A DNA stretch of 64,000 nucleotides. Source: Actinokineospora pegani (GTDB lineage Bacteria; Actinomycetota; Actinomycetes; Mycobacteriales; Pseudonocardiaceae). Of this stretch, positions 18,661 to 31,178 are shown in pieces; positions within the stretch are counted from its first letter, which is position 1; each line of letters opens with the position of its first letter. The notes beneath the pieces are model-generated. The model searched no databases. It was not told the DNA's origin and was given only the letters and a program-made list of their open reading frames with translations. Position numbers and translations under genes: made by a program. Location of the stretch: assembly GCF_009745975.1 (NCBI RefSeq), contig NZ_WHOL01000126.1, forward strand, positions 92,423 through 156,422, read 5' to 3'.

Positions 18661-19320
18661 TCAGGGTTCGATGGGCGGCAGTGGCCGCGGGTCGGTGATG
18701 AGGATCGGCGTGCGGTGCCTGCGGCACACCACGACCCGGGTGAACGGCCCCCGGGGAATGGCGATCCGTGGCGCGGGGCGCCGGGTGAGGGGCGTCAGGA
18801 CGAGCGAGGTCGGTGTCGCCGCGAGGTGCAGGTGGCGCCACAGGACGTGCCAGTGCGCGCACGCCGGGAACCGCGCGGCGATCGGCCCGAGGACCGGGTC
18901 GTGCAGGGTGGCCATGCTGCCGTGGTGGTCGTGCGCCTCGGCCGTCGACAGCCGCAGGATCACCGGTCCCCGGTGCGCCAACCGGTCGACGAGGTCGGCC
19001 ACCTCGCTCGGGTGCGCCAGCAGCACCGGCCGCGCGTCGGCGCACAACCGCCGCGCGGGCCCGTCCAGGGCCGCGTCGGCGGGCACGACCGAGGTGTAGC
19101 GGGGCCCCAGCGGCCCCAACCGGTGCCACCCCGACCACTGCCCCCGCGCCTCGACGACCGGGGTGAACCAGGGGGTCCGCGAGGCGGCCAGGACCGCGGC
19201 CCGCAGCCTCCGCCGGGACGGTCGCGGGCGCCGGGCCAACCGGTCGACGCAGAGCGGTTCGCCGCCGTCGACGACCCGCGCGGCGGTCGCGTGCCAGCGG
19301 TGCGCGGCGAACCCCAGCAC
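18661..19320 (-). CDS. Arg/His-rich protein of unknown function
   Basis: A 219-residue basic protein beginning at GTG 19320. It has His-rich stretches (AEAHDHHGSMATLHD; AHWHVLWRHLHLA) near residues 128-168, and Pro/Arg-rich ends. I do not recognise a family. The codon pattern favours this frame over its overlapping alternatives, but the margin is modest. It lies directly downstream of the geosmin synthase gene on the same strand, 96 bases after that gene's stop. Confidence 0.55.
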   Translation of the reverse strand: MLGFAAHRWHATAARVVDGGEPLCVDRLARRPRPSRRRLRAAVLAASRTPWFTPVVEARGQWSGWHRLGPLGPRYTSVVPADAALDGPARRLCADARPVLLAHPSEVADLVDRLAHRGPVILRLSTAEAHDHHGSMATLHDPVLGPIAARFPACAHWHVLWRHLHLAATPTSLVLTPLTRRPAPRIAIPRGPFTRVVVCRRHRTPILITDPRPLPPIEP

Positions 19321-19416
19321 GGCTCGTCCCCTCGTTGTCGATCGACCGGCACAGTGTGCCCACCTGGTACGCGACGGCGGCCGCCCGCGACCGGGCAGCC
19401 GCCTCCGCGCGGGACC

Positions 19417-23122
<3,706 letters not shown>

Positions 23123-23142
23123 CCCCGGGGCAGGCTGGCGCC

Positions 23143-24042
23143 ATGGGACACCAGCGGAGCCACGAACATCAGCACGGACACGGGCACGGACATGGGCACG
23201 GGCACATGGACTTCGGGGCCGAGGACATGGTCGAGGTCCTGATCGCCGAGGGCGAGTTGCACGAGGGGCACACCAGGCAGACCGCGGCGTGGCTGCGCGA
23301 CCTGGTCGACGGGCCGGTGGCGCGGGTGGTCGACGTGGGCAGCGGGCCGGGCGTGGCCGCCTGCCTGCTCGCCGAGGAGTTCCCCGGCGCGGAGGTCGTC
23401 GCGCTCGACCCGGAGGAGTCGCTGCTGGCGCTGGCCGCCGAGCGCGCGGCCGGGTTGGGCGTCGGCGACCGGTTCCGCACCCAGCGCGCGGTGCTGCCCG
23501 ACGAGCTGGGCGACCCGGGGCCTGCCGACCTGGTCTGGGCGAGCCGGTCGCTGCACCACGTCGGCGACCAGCAGGCCGCGGTGACCGCGGTGGCGGGCCT
23601 GCTGCGGCCCGGCGGCGTGCTGGCCGTCGTGGAGGGCGGGCTCAGCGCCCGGCACCTGCCGCGCGACATCGGCATCGGCGCGCCGGACCTGGAGACGCGG
23701 TTGGAGGCGCTGGGCTCGGCGGCGTACGGGTCGATGCGCGCGGAGCTGCCCGGGGCGGCGCGGACCGTCGAGGACTGGCCGGGGATGCTGTCGGCGGCGG
23801 GCCTGGCCCACACCGGCACCCGGACGTTCCTGGTGGACCTGCCCCCGCCGCTGGCCCCCGGGGACCGGCAGCGCGTGCTGGCCCGCTGGCGGCTGCGCCA
23901 CGGGCAGACCTCCGAGGCCGTCGGCGCCGAGGACCGCGCGACGCTGGACGTGCTGCTCGACCCCGACTCCCCCCACGGCATCCAGCACCGCCCGGACGTG
24001 TTCTTCCTGCACGCCTTGACCGTCCACACTGGACGACGCTGA
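23143..24042 (+). CDS. Class I SAM-dependent methyltransferase with His-rich N-terminus
   Basis: A 299-residue methyltransferase. The SAM-binding motif I is VARVVDVGSGPGVAACLL, with the acidic end of beta-2 in VVALDPEE and a later RPGGVLAVVEGG. Unusually, the first 22 residues are a His/Gly tract (MGHQRSHEHQHGHG and on), a plausible nickel or zinc binding tail. The ATG at 23143 is the only start before that tract; if translation began at MDFGAED the tail would be lost. It lies 20 bases after the MFS gene, so the two are probably co-transcribed. Acceptor unknown. Confidence 0.9.
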   Translation: MGHQRSHEHQHGHGHGHGHGHMDFGAEDMVEVLIAEGELHEGHTRQTAAWLRDLVDGPVARVVDVGSGPGVAACLLAEEFPGAEVVALDPEESLLALAAERAAGLGVGDRFRTQRAVLPDELGDPGPADLVWASRSLHHVGDQQAAVTAVAGLLRPGGVLAVVEGGLSARHLPRDIGIGAPDLETRLEALGSAAYGSMRAELPGAARTVEDWPGMLSAAGLAHTGTRTFLVDLPPPLAPGDRQRVLARWRLRHGQTSEAVGAEDRATLDVLLDPDSPHGIQHRPDVFFLHALTVHTGRR

Positions 24043-24057
24043 CGCGGCCGCCCGGCG

Positions 24058-24480
24058 TCAGGCCAGGCAGAACTCGTTGCCCTCCGGGTCGGCCATGACG
24101 ATGTGGTGCTCGTCGACCTCGCGCAGCACCGACCCGCCCGCGGCGACCAGCCGCTGGGCGGACTCGGTGACCGCGGCCCACCGGCGCTCCGGCTCGACCC
24201 CGCGCGAGACCCGGATGTCCAGGTGCAGGCGAATCTTGCCGGTCTTGGGCTCGGCCACCTGCTGCAGGCACAGACGCGGCCCCGCGCCGTCCGGGTCGCG
24301 CAGCCAGGCGCCGTCGTCAGCGGTGTCGTCCGGGTCGGGCGGGAAGCTGGCGACCCACTCCGCCCGGGTGGCGAACGGCGGCGGGGGCGGCTCGTCCTCG
24401 TAGCCGAGGGCGAGCTTGTAGAACGCGGCGAGCGCGGTGGGGTGCGCGCAGTCGAGCGTCAGATCGATGTCGAAGGCCAT
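24058..24480 (-). CDS. VOC family (glyoxalase-like) protein
   Basis: A 140-residue VOC-fold protein with two beta-alpha-beta-beta-beta modules. DIDLTLDCAHPTALAAFYKLAL opens the first, and HIVMADPEGNEFCLA closes the second. The terminal Glu is a usual metal ligand. Actinomycetes encode many such proteins; roles include antibiotic binding and dioxygenase or lyase activity, and this one cannot be placed further. Convergent with the methyltransferase gene, 15 bases apart. Confidence 0.9.
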   Translation of the reverse strand: MAFDIDLTLDCAHPTALAAFYKLALGYEDEPPPPPFATRAEWVASFPPDPDDTADDGAWLRDPDGAGPRLCLQQVAEPKTGKIRLHLDIRVSRGVEPERRWAAVTESAQRLVAAGGSVLREVDEHHIVMADPEGNEFCLA

Positions 24481-24538
24481 GCGGCGACGGTAGCGCCGGG
24501 CACCGACAGCGACGCCCCGCCCGGCGCGCGCGACAGCC

Positions 24539-25123
24539 CTAGAACCAGTACCGGATCGGGCCCGCGCCCAGCATCAGCGTCGCCGCCGCCCCGGCGATCA
24601 ACCCCCACCCGCGCGCGGCGTGCGACAGCGCGAACGTGTGCGTGAACGGCCGCTGCGCCACCGCGATCAGGCCCCACGCCGGAATCCACGCCAGCATCGC
24701 GAACGTGCTCGCGTACAGCCCCGCGAAGTACCCGACGAACAACTCCGCCTCGAACATCGGCAGCGTGATCAGCCCGAGGCACCACAGCGTGATCGCGATA
24801 GCCGTCTGCCGGTCCCGCGAGGGCTTCGGCAGCCCCTCCCAGACCATCAGCAGCACGCCGGTGTAGACGGCCGCGAGGCCGCCGGGGAGCCAGCCCGCGA
24901 TGGTGTTGACGACGGGGACCTCCCCGATGCCCGCGCTGATGAGGGGGGCCAGGACGTACCAGAAGAGCGGGAACAGGCAGAACCAGCCGATGACCGCGGC
25001 GGTGATGAGGCCCGCCCGGGCGGGCGGCTGGGTCTGGGCCATCGGCGGGGTGTACGGCGCCGCCGCGGCGGGGGCCTTGCCCCGGTTTCGCTTGCGGTTC
25101 TTGCGCTTCTTCGGTCTCGCCAT
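24539..25123 (-). CDS. Small multipass membrane protein
   Basis: A 194-residue protein starting MARPKKRKNRKRNRGKA, a strongly basic tail of about 20 residues, then a Pro/Ala linker and four or five membrane helices. Family not recognised. The basic cytosolic tail could bind nucleic acid or phospholipid. The start at 25123 is preferred over the longer frame (25138) because it opens the basic tail. Confidence 0.78.
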   Translation of the reverse strand: MARPKKRKNRKRNRGKAPAAAAPYTPPMAQTQPPARAGLITAAVIGWFCLFPLFWYVLAPLISAGIGEVPVVNTIAGWLPGGLAAVYTGVLLMVWEGLPKPSRDRQTAIAITLWCLGLITLPMFEAELFVGYFAGLYASTFAMLAWIPAWGLIAVAQRPFTHTFALSHAARGWGLIAGAAATLMLGAGPIRYWF

Positions 25124-25157
25124 GCGGGAACCATACAAACCGGACCGGCGCGGGTGA

Positions 25158-25700
25158 TCAGCCGTCCCCGGTGCGCAGCCCGTCCAGGACGTAGCCGAGC
25201 AGCCTGCGCCAGGAGTCGGGGGCCTCGCGCAGGACCTGGGAGACGGCGGTGGTCAGCGCGGCCAGGTCGGCGGGGCCGAAGTCGGGGCGCAGCGCGCCCG
25301 CGTCCTGGGCCCTGGCGACGATCGCCAGCGACGCCCGGTGGCACCGGTGGCAGATCTCGGCGATCTCGTCGGAGAGGGCGACCCGGTTGGCGAGGGCGTC
25401 GCGCAGGACCGGGTCGTCGGCCTGCATGGCGAACAGGCCCTCGAGGAACCCGGCGAAGGCGGCCCACGGGTCCTCGGTGGACAGCGCGCGCTCGACAAGG
25501 TGGTCGGTGCGGGCGAGCCGGTCCGGGACGACGGCGTTGAGCAGGTCGGCGCGGCCGGGGAAGTGGGCGTAGAGGGTCGCGATGCCGACCCCGGCGCGCT
25601 CGGCGACGTGCTCGAGCGGCACGTCGAGCCCGCGCGCGCCGAACAGCTCGGCGGGGGCGGCCACCAGCTTCGCACGGTTGCGCACCGCGTCCGCTCGCAT
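25158..25700 (-). CDS. TetR family transcriptional regulator
   Basis: A 180-residue TetR regulator. The HTH spans about residues 8-50 (FGARGLDVPLEHVAERAGVG, then IATLYAHFPGRADLLNAV), with a C-terminal TetR_C_33-like ligand domain. It is divergent from the SDR gene (now frameshifted) with 93 bases between the starts, the usual layout for a repressor and its target. Confidence 0.93.
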   Translation of the reverse strand: MRADAVRNRAKLVAAPAELFGARGLDVPLEHVAERAGVGIATLYAHFPGRADLLNAVVPDRLARTDHLVERALSTEDPWAAFAGFLEGLFAMQADDPVLRDALANRVALSDEIAEICHRCHRASLAIVARAQDAGALRPDFGPADLAALTTAVSQVLREAPDSWRRLLGYVLDGLRTGDG

Positions 25701-25793
25701 GCCCCCACACTAACAATCCGAGGCAGTCCTCGGTTTCGTGTTGGGTCGAGCCCGACCGAGGGTGGCCTCGGAATGACCTGGTGGAGGAACACC

Positions 25794-26470
25794 ATGCCCA
25801 CCGCTGTCGTGCTCGGGGTCGGCCCGGGACTCGGCCTGTCGATGGCCAAGAGGCTCGCCGCTGAGGGCTTCGACCTGGCCCTGGTCTCCCGCTCCGCCGA
25901 CCGCCACGCGGGCTACGTCGAGGCGCTCGGCGGCGCGCGGGCGAGCACCCACGCCTGCGACGTCCGCGACCGCGCGGCGCTGGCAGCGACGCTGGCCGAC
26001 ATCGGCGAGGTGGACGTGCTCTACCACGGCCCCGGCGGGGGCGGGACGCCGCCGGGGCCGATCACCGAGGTGGACTCGGCCGCCGTGCGCGACGCCATGG
26101 ACCACTGGGTCCACCCCGCCGTCGACGCCGTCGGGCTCGTGCTGCCGGGCTTGGTGGCGCGCGGGTCCGGGGTGCTGCTGTTCGCGGGCGGCCTGAGCTC
26201 GGTGGGGGCGCTGCCCCGCTGGGCGCGCTGGCCCTGTCGACGGCCGCGCCGCGCAACTACGCGGTGACCCTCAACGCCGCCCTGGCCGACAAGGGCGCCT
26301 ACGCGGGCACCCTCACCATCGGCGGGCTCGTCCGCGGCGGCGACATCCACGCGATGGTCACCGCCGACCCGGGCCGCTACGGCGAGGTCGGCACGCTCGA
26401 CCCGGAGGAGATCGCGGCCACCGCCTGGGCGATGGCAACGACCCGGGACCGGGCCGAGTCGGTGTTCACC
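25794..26470 (+). pseudogene. Short-chain dehydrogenase gene with a frameshift
   Basis: The ATG at 25794 opens an SDR-like Rossmann protein (MPTAVVLGVGPGLGLSMAKR, then ALVSRSADRH and YHGPGGGG). After SSVGALP at about 26213 the frame turns to Arg/Trp-rich nonsense. The +2 frame from 26216 continues sensibly as PLGALALSTAAPRNYAVTL, through GTLTIGGLVRGGDIHA to RDRAESVF. One missing C in the CCCC run at 26214-26217 would explain it. The restored frame has no stop until 26770, so the original end is also unclear; the end given here is approximate. Either a pseudogene or a sequencing error. Confidence 0.75.
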
Positions 26471-26766
26471 CCCACGTGCGGCACACCGGCGCTGAGCTGG
26501 CGTTATCCCCGCAGTCAAGGATTCCTCATACCCGGCGCGCGAGAGTGGGCGCGGTGGCGCGCCGGGACGGGAGGGTCGGCGATGTGCGAGTCGGCGGTGC
26601 CCGATCCGAGCGGGCCCACCCAGGTTGGTGCGCGGGAAGGCCACCGGAACGGCCGTGGCCGGGAGCGGACAGCGCCGCCGGGACCGCCGTGGGGGCGGCC
26701 CCGGCGGCGTGCTCGCCCGGCGGCCCGCGCGGGCACGCACCGGACAGGACACCGGAGGGGATCTCT

Positions 26767-27417
26767 ATGACCGCACTGCTGGAACCCGCGCCGCGCCACA
26801 CCGACACGGCCGTCTCCCGGAACCTGGGTCTGGACGCCCTGCTCGCCGAGGCCGCCGAGGAGGTCCTCGTGCTCAGCGGGCAGGCCGCCGCCTGCCCGAC
26901 CGGTCCGGCCCGGCGCATCGACCACCACAACCTGCGCCGCGGCGTGGCCTACCGGGTCGTGGTGCCCGACCTCGCCCGCACCGCCCCCGGCCTGGGTCCG
27001 CGCCTGGTCGGCCTGGCCGCGGCCGGGGCCGACACCCGCACCGTGTCCGAGGTGCCCACCGACGTGGTCGTGGTCGACCGCGATACGGTCATCCTGCCGA
27101 GCGAGGCGTCCGGGATCGCGGTCCTGCGCCTGCCTGGTGTCGTCGACGGCATGGTCGGCCTGTTCGACCGCGTCTGGGCCACCGCGGTCCCCCTGGTCGC
27201 CACCGGCGTGCCCGGGCGGTCGGAGCTGACCGGCCGGGAGCGCGCCCTGCTCGAGCTGCTCGCTGCGGGCTGCACCGACGACGCGGCCGCGCTCAGGCTG
27301 GGGGTCTCCGTGCGGACCGTGCGGCGGATGGTCGCCGACATCACCAACCGGCTGGGCGCGCGCAGCCGCTTCCAGGCGGGCGCGAAGGCCGCGGTCCGGG
27401 GTTGGCTGCCGACCTGA
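26767..27417 (+). CDS. LuxR-type regulator with TrmB-like effector domain
   Basis: A 216-residue regulator. The N-terminal 145 residues resemble the PLD/TrmB-like effector domain of actinomycete LuxR regulators, with RGVAYRVVVPDLAR and GLFDRVWATAVPL. A C-terminal LuxR helix-turn-helix follows (LTGRERALLELLAAGCTDDA, then VSVRTVRRMVADITNRLGA). No receiver domain, so it is not a response regulator. GGAGGGG precedes the ATG at 26767. Ligand and targets unknown. Confidence 0.9.
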   Translation: MTALLEPAPRHTDTAVSRNLGLDALLAEAAEEVLVLSGQAAACPTGPARRIDHHNLRRGVAYRVVVPDLARTAPGLGPRLVGLAAAGADTRTVSEVPTDVVVVDRDTVILPSEASGIAVLRLPGVVDGMVGLFDRVWATAVPLVATGVPGRSELTGRERALLELLAAGCTDDAAALRLGVSVRTVRRMVADITNRLGARSRFQAGAKAAVRGWLPT

Positions 27418-27502
27418 GCCCTGCCCACCACCACGCGCCCCGGCGGGGCCGAACACCCGTCCCAGCAGGTCGCGGACCAGATGACCTCGTGCGCGCAGGC
27501 GG

Positions 27503-27527
27503 GTTTGGCCCCGCAGGAGATGGGTAC
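27503..27527 (+). promoter_or_regulatory. SigB/SigF-like promoter of STAS gene
   Basis: GTTT (27503-27506), 15 bases, then GGGTAC (27522-27527), 56 bases before the GTG start of the anti-sigma antagonist gene. This matches the actinobacterial SigB/SigF consensus as I know it (GTTT, 14-17 bases, GGGTA). Control of an anti-anti-sigma gene by the sigma factor it frees would be a standard positive loop. Confidence 0.55.
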
Positions 27528-27583
27528 CCCGATCTCGCCCGGTACACGCCGGGCTCTTGATGTTGCCGAGGGGATGGGGACGA

Positions 27584-27940
27584 GTGACGAGTCCGCTACT
27601 GACTGTGCACCGCGAGCACATCGGGTCGACGGTCGTGGTGCACGCGGTCGGGGACGTCGACCTGGCCACGGTGGAGCAGTTGTCGGACGCGCTCACCGAA
27701 GCCACCGAGGTCCCGGGGGCCACCCTCGTGGTGGCGAACCTGGGCGGCGTCGGCTTCCTCGGGTCGGCTGGCCTGTCCGCGCTGGTCGTGGGCAGGAACG
27801 AGGCGGAGAAAGCGGCCTGTCCCTTCCGCGTCGTGGCCTCCGGGCCCGCCCGGCGGGCACTGTCGCTGACGATGCTGGACTCCACGCTCGACGTGGTGGA
27901 CTCGCTGGAGACGGCGCTGGCGGCCAGCCGCTCCTCCTGA
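27584..27940 (+). CDS. STAS-domain anti-sigma factor antagonist
   Basis: A 118-residue STAS protein. The region VVANLGGVGFLGSAGLSALV carries the Ser phosphorylated in RsbV/SpoIIAA relatives (GSAGL). In the partner-switch model the unphosphorylated form captures an RsbW-like kinase and frees a sigma factor. The GTG at 27584 has GGGGATGGGG upstream; an ATG at 27557 is less likely. An RsbW-like gene lies 3.2 kb away and two more STAS genes lie in the window. Confidence 0.93.
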   Translation: MTSPLLTVHREHIGSTVVVHAVGDVDLATVEQLSDALTEATEVPGATLVVANLGGVGFLGSAGLSALVVGRNEAEKAACPFRVVASGPARRALSLTMLDSTLDVVDSLETALAASRSS

Positions 27941-27946
27941 GCGCGC

Positions 27947-28960
27947 TCAGCGCGACTGCCAGGTCTCCTCGTCGCCGTCGGAGATCGGGCGGACGGTGCG
28001 CAGCGCCAACGGGTCGGTCAGCGACAGGCTGGTCTGCAACTGGTGCAGCATGATGCCCTCCCGTAACGCCCACGGGCAGACGTCGACACTCCGCACGCCC
28101 AGCGCGACCATCATCGTGCGCGCCACCACGGCCCCGGCCACGATCTGACCCGCCCTCGCGGCCGACACCCCGCGCAGCCCGGCGCGGTCGTCCCTGGTCC
28201 GGCTCGCCAGCTCCGGGATCCAGCGGTCCAGGTCGTCCACCGACAGCGAACGCCGCGCGAACGGTCCCTCGCTCTGCGGCGGCGCGCCCGCCAGCCGGGC
28301 GAGCTGCTTGAACGTCTTCGACGTGGCGATGGCACGGTCGAACGCCCCCTCCCAGCGCAGCCGTTCGACGGCCTCGCGCAGGCCCTCGCGCACGTGCTTG
28401 GCCACCCGCCGCATTTGCTTGTCCGTCGGCGGGTCCGTGTGCAGGAAGTTCCTGGTCATCCGGCCCGCGCCCAGCGGCAGCGACATGGTCAGCTCCGGCT
28501 CGGCGTCACGGCCGAGGACGATCTCCAGCGTGCCCCCGCCGATGTCGAGCAGCAGCAGGCGACCGGCCGACCAGCCGTACCAGCGGTGCACGGCGTGGTA
28601 GGTCAGCCTGGCCTCGTCCTCGCCGGTGAGGAACTGCGGGCGCAGGCCGGTGGCGGCGCGGATGGCGTCGACGACCTCGTCGCGGTTGGCCGCGTCGCGC
28701 ACCGCCGAGGTCGCGAACACGAACAGCTCCGCGACCTCCAGCGAACGCGCCCGCGCGACCACCGCCGAGGTCGCGTGGACCACCCGGCGGACGCCCTCGG
28801 CCGACAGCGTGCCGTCCGCCTCGATCTCGTCGGAGAGGCCGGTGGGGCGCTTCATCGAGTAGGAGGCCAGCGGGGCCGAGCCCGACCGGCCGTCCACCAC
28901 CAGCAGTTGGGCGGCGTTGGACCCGACGTCGACGACCCCGAGCCGGGTTCCGTTGCGCAT
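27947..28960 (-). CDS. ppx: Exopolyphosphatase, Ppx/GppA family
   Basis: A 337-residue Ppx/GppA phosphatase of the ASKHA fold. Phosphate-1 motif is LGVVDVGSNAAQLLVVD near the N-terminus, and phosphate-2 is LLLLDIGGGTLEIVLG near residue 150. It lacks the C-terminal HD-like domain of long E. coli-type enzymes, like the short actinobacterial forms that hydrolyse polyphosphate or pppGpp. The ATG at 28960 is the first in the family-like region. It ends 6 bases from the convergent STAS gene. Confidence 0.95.
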   Translation of the reverse strand: MRNGTRLGVVDVGSNAAQLLVVDGRSGSAPLASYSMKRPTGLSDEIEADGTLSAEGVRRVVHATSAVVARARSLEVAELFVFATSAVRDAANRDEVVDAIRAATGLRPQFLTGEDEARLTYHAVHRWYGWSAGRLLLLDIGGGTLEIVLGRDAEPELTMSLPLGAGRMTRNFLHTDPPTDKQMRRVAKHVREGLREAVERLRWEGAFDRAIATSKTFKQLARLAGAPPQSEGPFARRSLSVDDLDRWIPELASRTRDDRAGLRGVSAARAGQIVAGAVVARTMMVALGVRSVDVCPWALREGIMLHQLQTSLSLTDPLALRTVRPISDGDEETWQSR

Positions 28961-29190
28961 GCCGTCCTTATACCCGCCGTCTCCCGCGACCGCCTCCTTC
29001 GGCGCCCCAGGGGCGGGCGCCCGGCTGGGCCGTGTCGTGGAGGTCTCGTTCGACGAGAGCCGTGAACGGGGTGGTTCCGGGCGGTGCGGGGCGGGAGTGC
29101 CCGCACCGGGGTCGCACCGGCGCCTTCGTCCCGTTCCGCCAGGGGCCGCCCCGGCGCGGCCATCGCGGACACGGACCTCCACACCGCGGC

Positions 29191-29673
29191 CTAGCGGTCG
29201 GAGTGGGTGGCGTAGGCGACCAGGCGCTCGGCCAGGTCGTCGCGCTGACCCCGGTCGCGCATGGCGGGCGGGTAGGGCGAACCCGGGTCGCCGCCCGCGA
29301 GCAGGTCCTTGAGGAACCAGGCGACCACGCGCGGGGTGGGCAGCGCGTCGACGCCCAGGTAGGACACGGGCAGGCTGTGGTGGCCGTGGTCGGCCTCGAG
29401 CTGGGCGGACCAGCCGTGCTCCTCGTCCCAGCCCAGCGACAGCGGGCGCTCGGGGAACCACGACAGCCGCTGCGGCAGCGGCAGGCTGGCGGAGGCGGCG
29501 GAGCCCGCGTCGCCCTCGGCGACCTCGACGTCGGACAGGCCCCGGCCGCCCACCTCGGCCGCGCCCGCCCGGTGGTTGGCCCCGACGAGGTCGGCGACCT
29601 GCTGGAGGTAGCCGCGCAGCCCGGCGGCGAGGTCGTCGTGCGAGGGGCGACGATCCCCGTGGTCGGAAGTCAT
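29191..29673 (-). CDS. DUF6292-like actinobacterial protein
   Basis: A 160-residue soluble protein with the pattern I associate with DUF6292: LRGYLQQVADLVG near the N-terminus, then RPLSLGWDEEHGWSAQLE and PVSYLGVDALPTPRVVAWFL. Function unknown; found mainly in Pseudonocardiaceae-type genomes. It begins at ATG 29673. The 230 bases between its stop and the ppx start hold nothing I can identify. Confidence 0.78.
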   Translation of the reverse strand: MTSDHGDRRPSHDDLAAGLRGYLQQVADLVGANHRAGAAEVGGRGLSDVEVAEGDAGSAASASLPLPQRLSWFPERPLSLGWDEEHGWSAQLEADHGHHSLPVSYLGVDALPTPRVVAWFLKDLLAGGDPGSPYPPAMRDRGQRDDLAERLVAYATHSDR

Positions 29674-29774
29674 GCCCGGTAGTTACCCCCGATCGGGGAA
29701 TTTCACGCGCTCCGTGTTCGACTTGCTGCGCTGCGTGCCCGCTAAGCTGCCCGGCGGCGAAGGGGGATGTCGAC

Positions 29775-31091
29775 GTGACCGAGCTGCCGTTGGGGAAGAA
29801 CCAAGAGCGCAGGGTGATCAGCAATGTGATTCGCGGGTCCGTCGGCAACCTCATCGAGTGGTACGACTGGTACGCCTACACCGCGTTCAGCATCTACTTC
29901 TCCAGCGTCTTCTTCCCGGCGGGCGACCAGACCGCGCAACTGCTCAACACCGCGGGGATCTTCGCGGTCGGGTTCCTGATGCGCCCGCTCGGCGGCTGGC
30001 TGATGGGGCAGTACGCCGACAGGCGCGGGCGCCGGGCGGCGCTGACGCTGTCGGTGCTGATGATGGGCTTCGGCTCGCTGATCATCGCGCTGACCCCCGG
30101 CTACGCCACGATCGGCGTCGCCGCGCCGGTCATGCTGCTGCTGGCCCGGCTGCTGCAGGGCCTGTCCGTGGGCGGCGAGTACGCCACCTCGGCGACCTAC
30201 CTGTCCGAGGTCGCGACGTCGAACAGGCGCGGCTACTACTCCAGCTTCCAGTACGTCACGCTCACCGCCGGGCAACTGGTCGCGCTGGGCGTGCAGATCG
30301 TGTTGCAGCAGGTCCTCACCGCCGAGCAGATGGGCGACTGGGGCTGGCGCGTCGCGTTCGTCATCGGCGCGGTGGGCGCGGTCACCGTGATGTACCTGCG
30401 CTCGACGATGGACGAGTCGACCAGCTACCTGGCGGCCGCGAAGGACAGCGCCGCCGAGCGCGGCACCCTGCGGGTGCTGCTGCGCTACCCGAAGGAGTGC
30501 CTGCTGGTCTGCGGGCTCACCCTCGGCGGCACGGTCGCGTTCTACACCTACACGACCTACCTGAAGAACTTCATGGTCAACACCAGCGGCATCGACAAGT
30601 CGACGGCGGCCTGGGTGAACTTCACCGCGCTGCTGGTCTTCGTGGTGATCCAGCCGCTGGCCGGGGGGCTGTCGGACCGGATCGGCCGCCGCCCGCTGCT
30701 GATGTTCTTCGGTGTCGGGGCCACGGTGCTGACCGTGCCGCTGATGACGCTGCTGTCGACCACGTCCGCGCCGGTCCCGGCGTTCCTGATCATGATGGCC
30801 GCCCTGGTCGTGGTGACCGGCTACACCTCGGTCAACGCGATCGTGAAGGCCGAGCTGTTCCCGGTGCGCATCCGGGCGCTGGGCGTCGGCCTGCCCTACG
30901 CGCTGACCGTGGCGGTCTTCGGCGGGACGGCGGAGTACATCGGCCTGTGGCTCAAGCGGGCGGGCGTGGAGTCGCTGTTCTTCTACTACGTCGCGGGCTG
31001 CGCGCTGGTGTCGCTGCTCGTCTACTGGTCGATGCGCGAGACCTCGCGCGAATCGGCGCTCAGCGCCGACGGGCAGACCGCCGAGCGCTGA
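29775..31091 (+). CDS. MHS-family MFS transporter, alpha-ketoglutarate permease-like
   Basis: A 438-residue transporter with 12 predicted helices and strong metabolite:H+ symporter features. These are GNLIEWYDWYAYTAF in helix 1, GWLMGQYADRRGRRAAL after helix 2, LLQGLSVGGEYATSATYLSE and the repeat motif GGLSDRIGRRPLL. Such proteins take up alpha-ketoglutarate, proline/betaine, shikimate or citrate; KgtP-like is closest by eye. The GTG start at 29775 follows GAAGGGGG. Confidence 0.94.
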   Translation: MTELPLGKNQERRVISNVIRGSVGNLIEWYDWYAYTAFSIYFSSVFFPAGDQTAQLLNTAGIFAVGFLMRPLGGWLMGQYADRRGRRAALTLSVLMMGFGSLIIALTPGYATIGVAAPVMLLLARLLQGLSVGGEYATSATYLSEVATSNRRGYYSSFQYVTLTAGQLVALGVQIVLQQVLTAEQMGDWGWRVAFVIGAVGAVTVMYLRSTMDESTSYLAAAKDSAAERGTLRVLLRYPKECLLVCGLTLGGTVAFYTYTTYLKNFMVNTSGIDKSTAAWVNFTALLVFVVIQPLAGGLSDRIGRRPLLMFFGVGATVLTVPLMTLLSTTSAPVPAFLIMMAALVVVTGYTSVNAIVKAELFPVRIRALGVGLPYALTVAVFGGTAEYIGLWLKRAGVESLFFYYVAGCALVSLLVYWSMRETSRESALSADGQTAER

Positions 31092-31178
31092 GCGGTGTGA
31101 CACCCGGGCCGGTCCGGGGTACCTCCGTCCACGTGGGCGCCCGGGGCTGGTGACCATCCGGGACAGTGCGGGGAGAAG

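Noticed and set aside
31117-31122. A SigB/SigF-like -10 GGGTAC before the RsbW-like gene
   Set aside because: No GTTT-like -35 box at 14-17 bases; the nearest GTGT is 18 bases away.
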